Shown in pieces: positions 63,085-64,000 of a stretch of DNA of 64,000 bases (positions are counted from its first letter, which is position 1; every line of letters starts with the position of its first letter). Source of the stretch: Apostichopus japonicus. Lineage: Eukaryota; Echinodermata; Holothuroidea; Aspidochirotida; Stichopodidae. The position numbers were made by a program, and so were the translations under genes. Under the pieces are notes generated by a model, which was not told where the DNA came from, did no database searches, and was given only the letters and a program-made list of their open reading frames with translations. The stretch covers positions 20,980,303 through 21,044,302 of the forward strand of contig NC_092581.1 of assembly GCF_037975245.1 (NCBI RefSeq), given 5' to 3'.

Positions 63085-63699
63085 CTGTTTGGAGGGGGGC
63101 AAAAAAAAGAACACACTTTAGCCAAAAAGATTTCTATGAAGACAAGGAAAAAAACAATTTGATTTATATTTTTTCAACAAGCATCCTTGGGACAGGACGA
63201 AGAGTGATCTGTTATTGTGTTCCCTCTTTCTCCTGTACACTCCTAGAAGCCCAACAGCTTTGTCTGGAAATACCAATCAATTCCTTTCAGCACTGGCGAA
63301 CATATGTCTAAAATTCTATACTAACACTACTTAACCTAGAAACAAACTTCCAGGAATAAAAACATTCAGTGATAGTTACATTCAGTATTTTACCTACTGT
63401 AGAATCTACTTGAAGCCCAGCAGTCCTATCTAATTGATAAATAGCAAAGATCTTCATAATCTGAAATTAACCTTTTGTTGATAGGTAAAGCAAGTATAGT
63501 ATGCTCATTCTTTCCATTTAATCTTTTTGAAGACATTTAGCTTAATCTAGATTCATATTGCATCAAGGTCTTGCAATTAACACAGAGAATGTCGGCATAA
63601 CCTGTTATTAAAGACTGCGATCATACTGTACTTCACTTATATAGATTGAATACATTCACTCAGAAATCCACCAAACTTTACTGGTCTTGGGATTTAATA
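63085..63699. other. Mannosidase intron upstream of the GDSYYEY exon
   Basis: Unique AT-rich intron DNA. No further exon was identified before the array at the right edge. Confidence 0.4.
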
Positions 63700-64000
63700 G
63701 TCCCCCCCAACAGTGTACCTACATGCACACTCCCCCCAGTCTACCTACATGCACACTCCCCCCAGTCTACCTACATGCACTCTCCCCCAGTCTACCTACA
63801 TGCACTCTCCCCCAGTCTACCTACTGTACATGCACTCTCCTCCCCCCAGTCTACCAACATGCACTCTCCCCCCAGTCTACCTACATGCACTCTCCTCCCC
63901 CACAGTGTACCTACATGAACTCTCCCCCCCAGTCTATCTACATGCACTCTCCCCCCAGTCTACCTACATGCACTCTCCCCCAGTCTACCTACATGCACTC
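63700..64000. repeat. 26-28 bp tandem array running off the right edge
   Basis: About eleven units of CCCCCAGTCTACCTACATGC followed by ACTCTC. Variants are GCACACTC, CTACTGTACATGC, CTCCTCCCC and CAACATGC. Truncated by the end of the window. Confidence 0.93.

Overview
The window looks like animal nuclear DNA, most likely from a marine invertebrate. Two conserved genes are split by GT-AG introns, the background is AT-rich, and much of the sequence is minisatellite and short non-autonomous DNA transposons. A deuterostome such as an echinoderm (possibly a sea cucumber) is my guess from general flavour only; nothing seen here proves it. There are no bacterial operons, CRISPR arrays or phage genes.

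Three transcription units can be supported. (1) Positions 1022-11134, + strand: nine exons of mitochondrial ribosomal protein uS9m (MRPS9), 362 codons in one unbroken frame plus a stop; only the N-terminal leader exon(s) lie outside the window. (2) Positions 14248-19360, + strand: a probable two-exon gene for a 143-residue protein with PSY/PPSY motifs, family not recognised. (3) Positions 63084-33943, - strand: the last four exons of a class I alpha-1,2-mannosidase (glycoside hydrolase 47, Golgi MAN1A type), entering from the right edge and ending in the canonical NTEAHP region. MRPS9 and the mannosidase are transcribed convergently and share no evident function. The only link between units is a decayed copy of the last MRPS9 exon at 20153-20247.

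The rest is mostly repeats. About twenty unrelated tandem arrays, with units from 17 to 136 bp, add up to roughly 23-24 kb, over a third of the window, mostly in introns. The largest are a 43-bp array in the last MRPS9 intron (7140-10815), an 80-bp array with a poly-C tract in every unit in the last mannosidase intron (34918-40722), and a 66-bp array in the 20-kb mannosidase intron (43419-47182). Many long ORFs in the window are only these arrays, whose unit length is a multiple of three or whose unit lacks stops.

Several arrays have datable events. A 1.74-kb element with 8-bp target duplication lies inside the 136-bp array (49421-51157). A 3.76-kb TTAA-flanked element splits the 69-bp array (56101-59863). 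The 77-bp array at 62140-62825 seems to have grown from the end of a dispersed repeat that also occurs, unamplified, at 12136-12720. Short hAT-like elements with CAGTGGCG-type ends and 8-bp duplications occur at 2139-3678, 15127-16217 (with another nested at 15443-15844), 17456-17819 and probably 19513-20025.

I found no autonomous transposase gene. The most unusual structures are the paired palindrome-array element in a tRNA-like relic (18154-19057), the TTAA element with eight copies of a 15-mer in both orientations, and arrays built on splice sites or starting at a stop codon.
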